This document shows positions 63,451 to 64,000 of a stretch of DNA of 64,000 nt, piece after piece. The DNA comes from Acinetobacter sp. XS-4. GTDB taxonomy: Bacteria; Pseudomonadota; Gammaproteobacteria; Pseudomonadales; Moraxellaceae. The stretch covers positions 1,488,001 to 1,552,000 of the forward strand of contig NZ_CP094657.1 of the NCBI RefSeq assembly GCF_023920705.1. The letters run 5' to 3'. Both the position numbers and the translations under genes were made by a program. Each line of letters starts with the position of its first letter. Within the stretch, counting starts at the first letter, position 1. The notes beneath the pieces were generated by a model, which made no database searches, was not told the DNA's origin, and saw only the letters and a program-made list of their open reading frames with translations.

Positions 63451-64000
63451 TTAGATATCCATGGTCTCATAGCTAGAAACAGATAAGCTGTGATAAGGGT
63501 TTGGCGTGGTTCCGATTTTACTTGGCATGCCTGTTGAATCGCTTTCTTGTGCAAGTAAAGGTGTAAGTAGTTGTTTGAATGGCCAAGTCTTATTGTCAAA
63601 AAGATAGGTTTGAATTTGTGATTTTGTTTGTTCTGAAATCGGTTGGGTTTCTACAAAACCTTGAATAATGTCTTGAACCATTTCCCAAAAATCGCTTTCT
63701 GTACGATCCGTATATTTCAAAGTAGCTAAAGCAATCGGGTAGAGGTTAATTTGAATCCCTAAGGTAATGAAGTAATTAAATAAGTCTTCATTTTTAGTAA
63801 AGATAAGATTGTTTGGCGTGCTGGTATCGATGGTATAAACCGGAGGTGTAAAACCACTTTCTTCAATGGCTGTGGTGCATATTCTTAAGGTATCGTGGTC
63901 ACGTAAAACAAAACATTTAAACTTATTGTTTTCATAACACACCATGGTGTTTTGCCCGTGGCATTCAGGCATGATGCCTTTTGACCAAAGGGTTAAGAAT
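63451..64000 (-). CDS. NIS siderophore synthetase, C-terminal part (runs off window)
   Basis: Only the last 182 residues are inside the window; the frame is open to the edge (LWSKGIMPECHGQN). The catalytic HGQN motif, KCFVLRDHDTLRI and the C-terminal tail ending KIGTTPNPYHSL identify an IucA/IucC-family synthetase. It is the upstream member of the operon, SbnC-like by position. It stops 3 nt before the exporter ATG. The 5' part and any further biosynthetic genes lie beyond 64000. Confidence 0.88.
   Translation of the reverse strand, partial: FLTLWSKGIMPECHGQNTMVCYENNKFKCFVLRDHDTLRICTTAIEESGFTPPVYTIDTSTPNNLIFTKNEDLFNYFITLGIQINLYPIALATLKYTDRTESDFWEMVQDIIQGFVETQPISEQTKSQIQTYLFDNKTWPFKQLLTPLLAQESDSTGMPSKIGTTPNPYHSLSVSSYETMDI

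Noticed and set aside
55565..64000. Naming the siderophore genes bfn or sbn
   Set aside because: Order resembles sbn and function resembles bfn, but sequence identity cannot be measured here, so symbols were left blank.

Overview
The window is chromosomal DNA from an Acinetobacter of the calcoaceticus-baumannii complex. The DNA is AT-rich. It carries several genes typical of that group: the chlorhexidine exporter AceI (144 codons, Glu15 present) with its divergent LysR regulator AceR, the secreted metalloprotease CpaA with its membrane chaperone CpaB, a Tat-exported phosphocholine-specific phospholipase C, and a Csu-type (archaic) chaperone-usher pilus. The species cannot be fixed from the sequence alone. 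No tRNA, rRNA, CRISPR array, IS element or intact prophage was seen.

Layout. 1-3.7 kb: small unknown genes, a DUF4442 hot-dog protein, a lone GH24 endolysin, a divergent AhpD-like/HxlR redox pair with a clear operator, and a gene-free stretch with two minus-strand terminators. 3.7-16 kb: mostly housekeeping or stress genes (EamA exporter and LysR, BOF-fold protein, GNAT, ABC-F ATPase, universal stress protein, RDD protein, BenE-like transporter with an Lrp regulator, LeuE-like exporter, transaldolase). 16-23 kb: aceR/aceI, then a lipid module with a thiolase divergent from a long-form FabG, a MaoC dehydratase and a serine hydrolase. 23-33 kb: TetR/SmvA-like efflux pair, cpaA-cpaB, dnaX, phospholipase C. 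33-43 kb: thioesterase and iron alcohol dehydrogenase, an HxlR relic, a protein phosphatase-murB-DUF218-hydrolase run, an Ntn-hydrolase and a membrane glutamate-synthase-like flavoprotein. 44-49 kb: four-gene pilus operon. 49-55 kb: MFS transporter, aroQ-accB-accC operon, orphan umuC.

55.5-64 kb: the right end holds the most interesting block, an NRPS-independent (NIS) siderophore locus read right to left. It contains a NIS synthetase cut by the window end, an MFS exporter, one 1175-residue protein made of two complete NIS synthetase modules, an SbnG-like HpcH/HpaI-family protein (a putative citrate synthase), and a TonB-dependent receptor with its own promoter overlapped by a Fur box. The first four are tightly coupled (3-nt gap, 4-nt overlap, 8-nt overlap). 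The order matches sbnC-D-E-F-G of the staphyloferrin B cluster with E and F fused. This suggests that the cell makes its own citrate for a carboxylate siderophore. The identity of the siderophore is inference.

Several start codons were moved inward from the longest reading frame because of Shine-Dalgarno position, family length or an intervening terminator; each case is stated in its entry.
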